Assembly: GCA_963785065.1 (NCBI GenBank)
Contig: CAWATX010000002.1
Coordinates: 310,001-374,000 of the forward strand
Direction of reading: 5' to 3'
Length of the DNA stretch: 64,000 bases
From: CAVSRC01 sp963785065
Lineage (GTDB): Bacteria; Pseudomonadota; Alphaproteobacteria; Rhizobiales; Kaistiaceae
Positions 8,491 through 16,948 of the stretch are shown here, piece after piece. The first letter of the stretch is position 1; the number at the start of each line of letters is the position of its first letter. Position numbers and translations under genes: made by a program. Under the pieces are notes generated by a model. That model was not told the origin of the DNA, made no database searches, and saw only the letters and a program-made list of their open reading frames with translations.

Positions 8491-9243
8491 ATGACGACGC
8501 ACCTGACAGGCACCCGCGAGGACTGGCTCGCGGCACGGCTCGACCTCCTCGAGGCCGAAAAGGAACTGACCCGGCAGAGCGACACAATCGCCGAGCGGCG
8601 GCAGGCCCTGCCCTGGGTGAGGATCGACAAGGACTATCGTTTCGACACCGATGACGGGTCAGCTTCGCTTGCCGATCTGTTCCAGGGACGCTCGCAGCTC
8701 CTGGTCTACCACTTCATGTTCGGCCCCGACTTCAAGGCCGGCTGCCCGTCCTGCTCGTCGATCGCTGACGGGTTCAACGGCAATGTCACGCACCTCGCCA
8801 ACCACGACGTCATGTTCTGGGCCGTGTCGCGGGCACCGCTCGCCAAGCTGCAGGCCTTCAGAGAGCGCATGGGCTGGTCGTTCCCCTGGGCGTCATCATC
8901 CGACAGCGACTTCAATTTCGACTTCCAAGTCGGCCTCACGGAGAAGCAGCAGCGTCAAGATGGTGTTGAGTACAATTACCGGCGCGAGGCACCCAATCCT
9001 GAAATCGGAAGGAAGGGGCAGACTTTTCCGCCTGCCGCCCAGGCCGGAACCGACAACGCCACCTTTCTGCGCGAACGGCCCGGCATGAGCGCCTTCGCGC
9101 TCGAGGACGGCGCCGTCTACCACACCTACTCGGCCTATGCCCGCGGGCTCGACGGCCTGTGGGGCCTGTACCAGTGGCTCGACCGCGCACCGCTCGGGCG
9201 CCGGGAAAACGGCTACTGGATGCGCCACCATGACAAGTACTAG
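8491..9243 (+). CDS. DUF899 family thioredoxin-like protein
   Basis: 250 residues. The DUF899 pattern is clear: LPWVRIDKDYRFDT, then a thioredoxin-like strand LLVYHFMFGPDF followed by the CPSCSS site near residue 88. A likely RBS (GAAGGAG) lies upstream. The CxxC suggests redox activity, but the family has no settled function. The last 14 bp overlap the next gene. Confidence 0.87.
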   Translation: MTTHLTGTREDWLAARLDLLEAEKELTRQSDTIAERRQALPWVRIDKDYRFDTDDGSASLADLFQGRSQLLVYHFMFGPDFKAGCPSCSSIADGFNGNVTHLANHDVMFWAVSRAPLAKLQAFRERMGWSFPWASSSDSDFNFDFQVGLTEKQQRQDGVEYNYRREAPNPEIGRKGQTFPPAAQAGTDNATFLRERPGMSAFALEDGAVYHTYSAYARGLDGLWGLYQWLDRAPLGRRENGYWMRHHDKY

Positions 9244-9898
9244 GTCGCTGCCGGCGAGCGCCGCCGCCCTTGCGGCGACGCTCGGGCTGGCCGCCCTGTG
9301 CTGGGCCGTCGCGGCCCAGCGGATGGGTGGGATGGACATGGGCGTTGCCGCACCGCGCGGCGCCTTCGTCCCGTTCATCGTCACGTGGACCGTGATGATG
9401 GCGGCGATGATGCTGCCGGGCGTGGCACCGACAGTGTGGCGACGCGCCGACAGCGGCAGCCGAACCGGCGACGTCCTGCTGTTCGTGCTGTCCTACCTGG
9501 CCGTATGGGGAGCTTTCGGCGTTCCGGTCTACGCGGCCTATCGGCCACATGACACGCTGATCGCCGGCCTGATCACCGTCCTGGCCGGCCTCTACGAGCT
9601 GACGCCGCTCAAGCGCGCCTTTCGCCAGCGCTGCTGCCGCGACGGCCATTCCGGCTTCACCTTCGCTCTGTGCTGTCTGGGGTCGAGCATCGGACTGATG
9701 CTGATGCAGGCGGCGCTCGGCATCATGAGCCTGGGCTGGATGGTCGTCGCCTCCATCCTCATCGTCGGCCAGAAGCTGCTGCCCGCAAAGGCGTCGACCG
9801 ATGTGCCGGTCGCCCTGGCGATCGTCCTCCTCGGCGCGCTGATCGTCGTGGCGCCGGGGTCGGTTCCGGGGCTTATGCCGGCAATGCACGCCCACTAG
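9230..9898 (+). CDS. DUF2182 multi-pass membrane protein
   Basis: 222 residues with about six hydrophobic segments. The family hallmark TVMMAAMMLPG lies near residue 60, preceded by a Met-rich GGMDMG stretch and followed by a Cys pair (RQRCCRD). DUF2182 is described as a predicted metal-binding membrane family, which the Met and Cys residues would suit. The start is the ATG at 9230, inside the DUF899 gene, giving translational coupling. Last gene of the ArsR operon. Confidence 0.85.
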   Translation: MTSTRSLPASAAALAATLGLAALCWAVAAQRMGGMDMGVAAPRGAFVPFIVTWTVMMAAMMLPGVAPTVWRRADSGSRTGDVLLFVLSYLAVWGAFGVPVYAAYRPHDTLIAGLITVLAGLYELTPLKRAFRQRCCRDGHSGFTFALCCLGSSIGLMLMQAALGIMSLGWMVVASILIVGQKLLPAKASTDVPVALAIVLLGALIVVAPGSVPGLMPAMHAH

Positions 9899-9952
9899 CG
9901 CTGCGCCGTGGGCGGCCACGCCAACTTTTTTCGCCCCCGGCGCAAATCGTTC

Positions 9953-9981
9953 TTGATTGTGAAACCTTTTGGCCCTACCTA
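9953..9981 (+). promoter_or_regulatory. Candidate promoter of ornithine decarboxylase
   Basis: TTGATT (9953-9958), 17-bp spacer, TACCTA (9976-9981). Start of transcription would fall near 9988, giving a leader of about 378 nt before the decarboxylase ATG at 10366. Confidence 0.45.
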
Positions 9982-9987
9982 CCGCGC

Positions 9988-10365
9988 TGCCCAAATTCGC
10001 ACGTGCCTGTGGTCGCAACAGTCCGAGGGCGAACCGCCGGGGAAGATCCCGGACGCTTCGAAGGACGCGGCTTAAAGCAACGACGTAGCGGGCTTTTTTG
10101 GTCTCAGTCGGCTTTCCATCAGCCGGCGTTACTGAAGAGGCATCTACTTCTTGCCGGGCGTGCGGATCGGGTTTTCCCGCTCCAAGCGAAGGCAGCGAAA
10201 GACCGGACAGCCCTGTCCGCCTTGTCGACTGCCACCCGCAAACCAGCCGGACAATCCGGCAAACCGGGACGCATGTCGCCGGAACGATCGTCTCCACATC
10301 GATCGTCCGGCTGCAGGCCGACCGGCGGTTCGCAACAACAGTCCTCGCTTGGGGAGAGCCCGAGA
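9988..10365 (+). promoter_or_regulatory. Structured 5' leader of ornithine decarboxylase, speF-type
   Basis: A row of short hairpins can be drawn: TCGGCT/AGCCGG (10108-10126), CGGG-tttt-CCCG (10168-10179), CGGACAG/CTGTCCG (10204-10219), GCCGGA-caa-TCCGGC (10246-10260), and an 11-bp stem with one bulged A (10279-10310). A T-run lies at 10094-10099. A long conserved leader called the speF element is known upstream of ornithine decarboxylase genes in alphaproteobacteria, and position, length and structure fit. The match to the published consensus was not computed. Confidence 0.6.
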
Positions 10366-11496
10366 ATGACCGACCGCATCCGCTCGTTTCTGCGCGACCG
10401 ACGACCCGAGGGCCCTTGCCTCGTCGTCGACCTCGATGTCGTCCGCGACAACTACCAGGCCTTTGCCCGCGCCATGCCGGACAGCCGCGTCTATTACGCG
10501 GTCAAGGCCAACCCGGCGCCGGAAATCCTCGAGGCGCTTGCCGGCCTCGGCTCGAGCTTCGATTGCGCCAGCGTCGCCGAGATCGACATGGCGCTCACCG
10601 CCGGCGCCAGCCCTGAGCGCATCTCCTACGGCAACACCATCAAGAAGGAGCGCGACATCGCTGCGGCCTACGAGCGCGGCGTACGCCTGTTCGCCGTCGA
10701 TTCGCGCGAGGAGGTCGAGAAGATCGGCCGCGCCGCACCTTCGGCCCGCGTCTTCTGCCGCATCCTGATCGCCAATGACGGGGCCGAGTGGCCGCTGTCG
10801 CGCAAGTTCGGCTGCGCCCCTGAGATGGCCGTCGAGGTGCTCGAGCACGCCTACCGCCTCGGCCTCGACGCCTATGGCGTCTCCTTCCATGTCGGTTCGC
10901 AGCAGCCCAACCCGGAAGCCTGGGACGGGGCGCTGGCCGCATCCGCCACGATCTTCCGCGAGCTTGGCGAGCGCGGCATCCGCCTGCGCATGGTCAATCT
11001 CGGCGGCGGCTTCCCGGCCAAGTACCTGAAGCGCATTCCGGTGGTGAAGACCTACGGCCGCGCCATCTCCTCGGCGCTTGCCAGGCACTTCGGCAACCGC
11101 ATCCCCGAGACCATCATCGAACCCGGCCGCGGCATGGTTGGCGACGCCGGCATCATCAAGGCCGAGGTCGTGCTGATCTCGCGCAAGGAGGCCAACGATC
11201 CGCTGCGCTGGGTCTATCTCGACATCGGCAAGTTCGGCGGCCTGGCCGAGACCATGGACGAGGCGATCCGCTATCCGATCCGCACGCCGCGCGACCGCGA
11301 CGCCAAGAGCCCTTGCGTCATCGCCGGGCCAACCTGCAATTCGGTCGACGTCCTCTACGAGAAGGCGCCTTACGAGCTGCCGGTGTCGCTGTCGATCGGC
11401 GACGAGGTGCTGATCGAAGGCACCGGCGCCTACACCACGACCTATTCAGCCGTCGCCTTCAACGGCTTCGAGCCGCTGAAGTCGTACGTGATCTAG
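10366..11496 (+). CDS. Ornithine decarboxylase, PLP fold-III family
   Basis: 376 residues of the alanine-racemase-fold decarboxylase group. The PLP Lys47 lies in YYAVKANP. The phosphate-binding glycines are in NLGGGFP, and the second active-site region GPTCNSVDVLY carries Cys324 and the Asp that binds the substrate amino group. It makes putrescine from ornithine (some relatives also use lysine). The ATG at 10366 is preceded by GGGGAGAG. With the homospermidine synthase at 22971 it completes the rhizobial ornithine-putrescine-homospermidine route. Confidence 0.92.
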   Translation: MTDRIRSFLRDRRPEGPCLVVDLDVVRDNYQAFARAMPDSRVYYAVKANPAPEILEALAGLGSSFDCASVAEIDMALTAGASPERISYGNTIKKERDIAAAYERGVRLFAVDSREEVEKIGRAAPSARVFCRILIANDGAEWPLSRKFGCAPEMAVEVLEHAYRLGLDAYGVSFHVGSQQPNPEAWDGALAASATIFRELGERGIRLRMVNLGGGFPAKYLKRIPVVKTYGRAISSALARHFGNRIPETIIEPGRGMVGDAGIIKAEVVLISRKEANDPLRWVYLDIGKFGGLAETMDEAIRYPIRTPRDRDAKSPCVIAGPTCNSVDVLYEKAPYELPVSLSIGDEVLIEGTGAYTTTYSAVAFNGFEPLKSYVI

Positions 11497-11528
11497 GACG
11501 CGCCACCGGCCACCAACACAATTCGTCA

Positions 11529-11546
11529 CCCCGGCGAAGGCCGGGG
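11529..11546 (+). repeat. Short GC palindrome (dispersed-repeat type)
   Basis: CCCCGGC-gaag-GCCGGGG hairpin between the decarboxylase and GNAT genes, flanked by GTCAC and CCACATC. This layout is common in dispersed palindromic repeats of alphaproteobacteria. It lacks a T-tract, so it is not a typical intrinsic terminator. Confidence 0.5.
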
Positions 11547-11621
11547 GCCACATCCACCCGCGAGCCGCAACTCACGCGCTCATGGGCTTCGGCCGCACGC
11601 CGGAGCGACGAAAGACCCGAG

Positions 11622-12146
11622 ATGATCCACTTCGACAGCGAACGCACCGTCGACATCCCCGCCCGCGATGCCCTGCTCGACCGCGTCATGGGGCGCGAGC
11701 GTCTGTTCAAGCCGTCCGAGCGCCTGCGCCGCGGGCGCAAGCCCGCCGACGGCCTGGCGCTGGTTGCCCGCGATCACGCCGGCAGCCTCGTCGGTACCGT
11801 CCGCCTGTGGCATGTGCATGCCGGCGGCGCCCCTGCCCTTCTGCTCGGACCGCTCGCCGTCGACACCGCCCTGCAGGGCGAAGGCGTCGGCGCCGGGCTC
11901 ATGCGGCTCGCCATTGCACGCGCCCACCAGATCGGCCATTCCGGCATCATCCTCGTCGGCGATCCGGACTACTACGCCCGCTTCGGCTTCTCGGCCGCGC
12001 CGACCGAGGGCCTCGTCATGCCGGCGCCGGTCGAGCGTCGGCGGTTCCTCGGCCTCGAACTGGCGCCAGAAGCCCTGGCTGGCGTGAGCGGGCTGATCGT
12101 CGCGAGCGGGGCCCCGCTGGCGGCCGTGGAACGAATGGCTGCCTGA
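11622..12146 (+). CDS. GNAT family N-acetyltransferase
   Basis: 174 residues. Acetyl-CoA-binding motif A is seen in GPLAVDTALQGEGVGAGLM, followed by GDPDYYARFGF, the usual motif B end of YhbS-like acetyltransferases. It lies 125 bp after the ornithine decarboxylase in the same direction, an arrangement I recall from other rhizobia. Polyamine or amine acetylation is therefore possible, but this is inference only. Confidence 0.85.
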   Translation: MIHFDSERTVDIPARDALLDRVMGRERLFKPSERLRRGRKPADGLALVARDHAGSLVGTVRLWHVHAGGAPALLLGPLAVDTALQGEGVGAGLMRLAIARAHQIGHSGIILVGDPDYYARFGFSAAPTEGLVMPAPVERRRFLGLELAPEALAGVSGLIVASGAPLAAVERMAA

Positions 12147-12414
12147 CCCCTCCGGCACGGCAGCAAGTAGGCCTGCCGCCGAGCGTCTCCACGCGGCGTT
12201 GAAAATGCCGACCCCTTCTGCGCGTTGGGCTTGCGCGGCATTTCGCCCATATCGGGGTTGCGCCAAACCTATAGTCTTCGCCCTCACATACCGAATGACA
12301 GTGGCACCAGGCGCAACCTTCCCTGCAGGGTTCATCGTTTGGATCGTTTCAAGTCATCACCCTCTCCTGCGGCAGCAAGGCGGCGCCTCACCAAACCCGG
12401 TTGAGGACGCGGAG

Positions 12415-13815
12415 ATGAAGAACATCGACGTATTGGTGATCGGCGGTGGACCCGGTGGGACGCCGGCCGCGATGGCCCTTGCAAGCGCGGGCCGCCGTGT
12501 AATCCTGGTCGAAAAAGGCGGAGGCCTTGGTGGCACCTGTCTGTTCCAGGGCTGCATTCCCTCGAAGATCCTGCGCGAAAGCGCGCAACACCTGAACGCC
12601 ATCAAGCATGCGGACGCGTTCGGCCTGCACGTGCCGACGGACCAGATCGCAATCGACTGGAACGCAATCATGGGGCGCAAGGCCGCGATCCTGAAGCGCC
12701 GCTCCGAAGGCGCCTTGCAGCACGCGCATCAGCTTCCGACCCTGTCGGTTCAGTTCGGCAGTGCCGTGCTCTCCGGACCGCGCCACGCACGCATTGTTCC
12801 AACCGACGGTGAGCCCGAAGACATCGAGTTCGCCGCCGCGATCATCGCCACGGGATCGGTGCCGCAGTTGCTGCCGATCGAAGGCATCGACCTGCCGCAG
12901 GTGATCACCAGTGAACAGTTGCTCGAGGTCCAGCGTCCGCCGGAGCGCCTCGTCGTCATCGGTGCCGGCCCCATCGGTGTCGAGATGGCGCAGATCTTTG
13001 CCGCGTTCGGCAGCCAGGTCACGTTGATCGAGGCTGGTCCGCGCATTCTTGCGCCGGTCGAGGAGGAGGTTGCCACCGCCCTGCAGACGCACATCCGGCG
13101 CCAGGGCATCACGTTGGAACTCGATGTGCAGGTTCTGGCGATCTCCAGCCATGGCAATGGCGTCCGCGTGAAGTACCGGGACGCCACAGGTGCCGAGCAC
13201 GGGGCCGACGCCGATTTCATTCTCAACTCGACCGGACGCAGCCCGAATGTTGATGGCCTTGGACTGGAGCATACCGCCGTGCGCTTCGATCATCACGGCA
13301 TCAAGGTCGATGCCAAGCTTGAGACGGACGAGCCTGGTATCTACGCCGTCGGTGACGTCATCGGGCGCCCGATGTTCGCCCATTGGGCAACCGCTCAGGG
13401 TCTGGCGCTTGCAGGCCATCTCCTTGGCCGGCCGGTGCGCTTCCCGACGCCGGACAACAATTCCGCGGTGGTCTTCAGCACGCCCGAAGTCGGCATGGCT
13501 GGCCTGACCGAGAGCGAAGCCCGCGCCGCCGGCCACAAGGTCGGCATCGCGCGCTACGACTATCGCACGGACGCCCGGGCGCAGGTTGCGGGTCATGCCG
13601 AGGGCATGCTGAAGATCGTCTATGACGACACGACCCGTGCCGTGCTCGGTGTTCACATCCTGGTCGAGGACGCCGCGCCGCTTCTCGGCGAGGGCACGTT
13701 GGCAGTCAGTTCTCATATGCCCGTGGAAGCCCTCGCCATGGCGATCCACGCGCATCCGACACTGAGCGAATCGATGGGGGTCGCTGCACGCGAGGCCCTG
13801 GCTCCGCGCCACTAG
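12415..13815 (+). CDS. Lipoamide-dehydrogenase-like FAD disulfide reductase
   Basis: 466 residues of the class I pyridine nucleotide-disulfide oxidoreductase family. In order: FAD site GGGPGGTPAA at the N-terminus, redox disulfide in GGTCLFQGCIPSK, NAD site VIGAGPIGVEMAQ, second FAD motif GIYAVGDV, and the C-terminal dimer residues AHPTLSE carrying the catalytic His-Glu pair. No second Cys pair at the C-terminus, so it is not a mercuric reductase. It is not beside a 2-oxoacid dehydrogenase; the next gene is a c-type cytochrome. Confidence 0.88.
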   Translation: MKNIDVLVIGGGPGGTPAAMALASAGRRVILVEKGGGLGGTCLFQGCIPSKILRESAQHLNAIKHADAFGLHVPTDQIAIDWNAIMGRKAAILKRRSEGALQHAHQLPTLSVQFGSAVLSGPRHARIVPTDGEPEDIEFAAAIIATGSVPQLLPIEGIDLPQVITSEQLLEVQRPPERLVVIGAGPIGVEMAQIFAAFGSQVTLIEAGPRILAPVEEEVATALQTHIRRQGITLELDVQVLAISSHGNGVRVKYRDATGAEHGADADFILNSTGRSPNVDGLGLEHTAVRFDHHGIKVDAKLETDEPGIYAVGDVIGRPMFAHWATAQGLALAGHLLGRPVRFPTPDNNSAVVFSTPEVGMAGLTESEARAAGHKVGIARYDYRTDARAQVAGHAEGMLKIVYDDTTRAVLGVHILVEDAAPLLGEGTLAVSSHMPVEALAMAIHAHPTLSESMGVAAREALAPRH

Positions 13816-13874
13816 GAGAGACAGGGCAACAGAGCACGTCGCAAGCACATTCAAATGGGAATTGTTCCGCTCTA

Positions 13875-13888
13875 TTGACAGAGATCAA
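13875..13888 (+). promoter_or_regulatory. FNR/FixK-type box upstream of cytochrome gene
   Basis: TTGAC-agag-ATCAA, nine of ten positions of the consensus TTGAT-N4-ATCAA, and within the relaxed alphaproteobacterial form TTGAY-N4-RTCAA. It lies 64 bp before the cytochrome ATG, a suitable distance for class II activation. Oxygen-limited induction by an FnrL or FixK protein is inferred. Confidence 0.7.
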
Positions 13889-13952
13889 AGTGCCGGACCC
13901 TCCCGAGGCAAATGCTCCGCATAGGGGCGCTTGCCAAGGAGAGGAAGTGGCG

Positions 13953-14354
13953 ATGAAACGTTGGGTCCTTCTGTCGGTTGGCGCCATCGCGGGAAGCTTC
14001 GCGCTCGTCGGCTCGACGACGCTGCTCCCGGTGCCGCAAGCCTGCGCGCAACAGACCATGATCAGCTATTCCGAGGACATCGCACCGATCTTCAAGGGAT
14101 GGTGCGTTTCCTGCCACCAGCCGGGCGGCGAGGGCTACGAGCACAGCGGCTTCGATGTGCGCACCTATGAGAGCGTGATGAAGGGCACCAAGTTCGGCCC
14201 CATGATCCTCCCCGGCAAGCCGGACGAGAGCAGCCTGGTCACGCTGCTCGACGGACAGGCCAAGATCCGCATGCCGTTCAATCACAAGCCGCTGGCCAAC
14301 TGCCTGCGCCAGAACGTGTGGACCTGGATCTTCCAGGGCGCCAAGAACAACTGA
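13953..14354 (+). CDS. Small periplasmic c-type cytochrome
   Basis: 133 residues. A signal peptide of about 32 residues ends near ACAQQ. One haem-binding CxxCH lies in WCVSCHQPGGEG. The C-terminal half resembles Planctomycete-type cytochrome C domains (ILPGKPDESSLVTLL then MPFNHKPL, giving candidate axial Met). The ATG at 13953 follows a strong RBS (AAGGAGAGG). It probably shuttles electrons in the periplasm; the FNR-type box upstream suggests low-oxygen expression. Confidence 0.87.
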   Translation: MKRWVLLSVGAIAGSFALVGSTTLLPVPQACAQQTMISYSEDIAPIFKGWCVSCHQPGGEGYEHSGFDVRTYESVMKGTKFGPMILPGKPDESSLVTLLDGQAKIRMPFNHKPLANCLRQNVWTWIFQGAKNN

Positions 14355-14410
14355 CCCGGCAGCCGGCAAGCCGCCGATCCGCGTGACACCCACGGGCCTT
14401 TCCTGCCGGT

Positions 14411-15061
14411 TCAGCCCGTTACGCGCTCTGCGGCGGTCGCACGACGGAACACCAGCCCGACAGCGACGCAGCTCAGCGGGAAGACCAGCCCGTAGCCCGC
14501 CACGCCGATCATCCGCCAGTTGAGATTGCCGAGCGCCGGACCGATCAGGCCGACGAGGCACAAGGCACCTGCTGCAAGCAGACCGGCGCGCGCTGCGGCC
14601 GCGGCGCCGCCGCCCCTGAACGCCGGCGCCGCGAACAGCAGGGCCAGACCGAAGAACAGGTGCCAGGCGACAAGCTCGACAGCGTACAGGAGTGACGGCC
14701 ACGTCCAGCCGAAGATGAACCGGTAATCGGACATGGCCGCGGGATCGATCTGCCGCCCGACCGTGAGCTGGACGAAATGCACCGTCACGGTCAGCGCCGC
14801 CATGACCGACATCCACACCAGAGCCATCAGCGCCGACAGGCGCGCGTTAGCGTCCGCGCACCGGCAGATGACGGCGAACAGCGCCACCTGGAGGACGCCG
14901 GAGAGCAAGGTGAGGATTTCGGCTGCCGCCAGTTAGGGCTCAACGGGAACGCCCACGGCTACCCCACCGGCAAACAGAGTGGCGATATAGACGACGTAGA
15001 GGGCAGCCAGTCCCCACGCCAGCCAGACACCAAGCAGCATCGTGGCGCGCGGACCGGACAT
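14411..15061 (-). pseudogene. Multi-pass membrane protein interrupted by one in-frame stop
   Basis: A single reading frame of 216 codons is broken only by a TAA at 14933-14935. The first part (42 residues from the ATG at 15061) ends GVPVEP. The second resumes with LAAAEILTLLSGVLQ in the same frame and continues through about five hydrophobic segments to a TGA at 14411. The stop falls where a Tyr codon (TAC or TAT) would fit, so one substitution explains it. The family is unrecognised. It could also be two separate small membrane proteins, but no RBS is seen for the second part. Confidence 0.6.
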
Positions 15062-15217
15062 CACGGCAGCGAGACCCCAAACGGGACGCCGACGGCGCGG
15101 TCGATTGGCATGGGGGCCGGTCCAGCGCCACCTTCCGCCCCGCCGCAAGCGTCCACCGTCGGCAGGGCGCGGTGCGCGGCTGGTCGCCTGTGACAGATCG
15201 GCCGAGGCAGCGAAGCT

Positions 15218-15559
15218 TCAGCCAGCCAGCGTCTTTCGCCGCTCCTCATATTCCGCCTTGTCGATCTCACCGCGCGCGTAGCGCTCCTGAAGGATCTCCA
15301 GCGCCGTTTGCCGCTGCGGGCCGGCCTCGTGATGTGCCGCCCCGATGCCGCCGATCCATCGGGCCAGGAGGACGACCAGAAGGATGATGCCGCCCCAGAA
15401 GATCAGCATCGTCAATCCACCGCCAACCATCATGCCGCCCCAGCTGCCGGGCCCGTAACCCCACATCCAGTTGCCGTCGCCGGGACCCTGTGCAAGGGCC
15501 GGGCTACTGAGAAAGGCAGCCGCAAGCCCGGCACCGACCAGCCATCGTGCTATCGCCAT
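15218..15559 (-). CDS. Membrane-anchored SHOCT domain protein
   Basis: 113 residues: an N-terminal signal or anchor (MAIARWLVGAG), a Gly/Trp/Met-rich stretch (GNWMWGYGPGSWGGMM), a second hydrophobic segment, and a C-terminal SHOCT domain (LEILQERYARGEIDKAEYEER). The internal ATG at 15559 is chosen because GGAG lies 8 bp upstream. SHOCT is a short oligomerisation-type helix pair and the molecular role is unknown. An FNR-type box lies about 75 bp upstream. Confidence 0.83.
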   Translation of the reverse strand: MAIARWLVGAGLAAAFLSSPALAQGPGDGNWMWGYGPGSWGGMMVGGGLTMLIFWGGIILLVVLLARWIGGIGAAHHEAGPQRQTALEILQERYARGEIDKAEYEERRKTLAG

Positions 15560-15627
15560 CGACGTAGCTCCGTTGCTCATGACCTTTCGCCCCACGGTCA
15601 GATTGCCACCAGCGGTCCGACCAGGCG

Positions 15628-15641
15628 TTGTTCCTGATCAA
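15628..15641 (-). promoter_or_regulatory. Second FNR/FixK-like box, upstream of SHOCT gene
   Basis: On the minus strand TTGAT-cagg-AACAA, nine of ten positions of TTGAT-N4-ATCAA, centred about 75 bp before the SHOCT ATG. Weaker on its own than the box at 13875, but the pairing within one module raises its credibility. Confidence 0.5.
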
Positions 15642-15772
15642 CAAGGCGGGGCCGGACCGGCGGGCCTGCCTGCCTCTCCGCGCCTTTGACAAATCCGCCC
15701 CGCTCGGCTTGAACGGGTGCCCAGGCGCGCGACTCCTTATGCGCCGGCTCTCGGCAAGGGGCGCAACGCGAA

Positions 15773-16936
15773 ATGGCCGGGCTTCGCGGATTTCTTCAGC
15801 GCTGGGTCTTCCCCTATCTGCCCTATCCCCATTTCATGGGGCTGGCGCCGCTCGACAGCGTCCTCGCTCTGCTCTTCCGCGCGCCGGCGCGCGTGCCGCC
15901 GGTGCTGTGGCCGCGGCTCATCGTGCTGATCTTCTTCTCCGCCCTCTCCTCGCTTCTCAACCTGCCCGAACGCCTCGTCATCGCCGCCTGGCTGAAGTTC
16001 CGCCCGCGCAGGGTGGCGCCGCACGAGGCGCCGGTCTTCGTGCTCGGTTATTTCCGCTCCGGCACCACCTGGCTGCAGACGCTGCTTTCGCGCGATCCCA
16101 GCCTGCGCTCGCCGATCTGGATCGAGGCACTGTCGCCACACACCTTCGTCACGACCTGGGCGATCCTGCGCCTGCTGCTGGCGCCCTTCCTGATGCTGGT
16201 GCGCATCCGCGCCGTCTCGCCGCTTGGCGCCACGCTGCCGGCCGAAGACGACTTCGCCCTGTGCAACTGGGCACGCTGCTCGGTGATCGCCGGCCGCGCC
16301 GTGCTGCCCGGCCAGCAGGATTTCTACAACCGCTTCCACGACCTGGATCGCCTGACACCAGAGGAACGGGCGCGCTGGGAAAGCCACGAGTTGGCTTTCG
16401 TCGGCAAGCTGATGCTGGTCTCCGGCGGGCGCCGGCTGGTGCTGAAATCGCCGAGTCACACGGCGCGGGTGCGCCACCTGGTGCGGCTCTTCCCCGGCGC
16501 CAAGTTCATCCACATCTCGCGCCCGCCGCGCACGGTCTTCCAGTCGAACATCGCCCTGGTCAACGGCCTACAGGACGCCTTCCGCCTCTCCGCACCGATC
16601 GATGCTGGCGCGCAGGAGGAGATGATCGTCGAGGAATATCTGGCGACCATGGACCATTACATCGCCGACCGCGCGCTCATCCCGCCGGGCGACCTTGCCG
16701 AACTGCGCCTGCAGGACCTTGCCGCCGACCCGATCGCCGCGCTTGAGCGCGTCTATGGCACGCTCGGCCTCGATTTCAGCGAGGCCTTTCGCCAGCGCCT
16801 GACCAGGCAGCTCGCCGCGCCAAAACAGCGCAAGCCGCTCGACCACCCGCCGCTTACCGCGGCGCAGGCGGCGCGTGCGGCGCGTCTCGACCACCTGGGG
16901 CCGCTGTTCGGCCACGACCGGCCGCCCTCATCCTGA
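15773..16936 (+). CDS. Sulfotransferase family protein
   Basis: 387 residues. The PAPS 5'-phosphosulfate loop is YFRSGTTWLQTLL near residue 92. The 3'-phosphate motif is in KSPSHTARVRHL, followed by FPGAKFIHISRPP. The N-terminal region up to residue 80 has two hydrophobic stretches (ALLFRAP.. and LIVLIFFSALSSLL), suggesting membrane association. It would transfer sulfate to a hydroxyl group of an unknown acceptor. It is alone, between a SHOCT gene on the other strand and a convergent lipase. Confidence 0.85.
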   Translation: MAGLRGFLQRWVFPYLPYPHFMGLAPLDSVLALLFRAPARVPPVLWPRLIVLIFFSALSSLLNLPERLVIAAWLKFRPRRVAPHEAPVFVLGYFRSGTTWLQTLLSRDPSLRSPIWIEALSPHTFVTTWAILRLLLAPFLMLVRIRAVSPLGATLPAEDDFALCNWARCSVIAGRAVLPGQQDFYNRFHDLDRLTPEERARWESHELAFVGKLMLVSGGRRLVLKSPSHTARVRHLVRLFPGAKFIHISRPPRTVFQSNIALVNGLQDAFRLSAPIDAGAQEEMIVEEYLATMDHYIADRALIPPGDLAELRLQDLAADPIAALERVYGTLGLDFSEAFRQRLTRQLAAPKQRKPLDHPPLTAAQAARAARLDHLGPLFGHDRPPSS

Positions 16937-16948
16937 GGAGCGGGAAAT

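Noticed and set aside
11529..11546. Intrinsic terminator of ornithine decarboxylase
   Set aside because: The stem is good but no T-tract follows on either strand.
12199..12414. N-terminal extension of the lipoamide-dehydrogenase-like protein
   Set aside because: The extra 72 codons lack any family match; the FAD motif begins right after the ATG at 12415.
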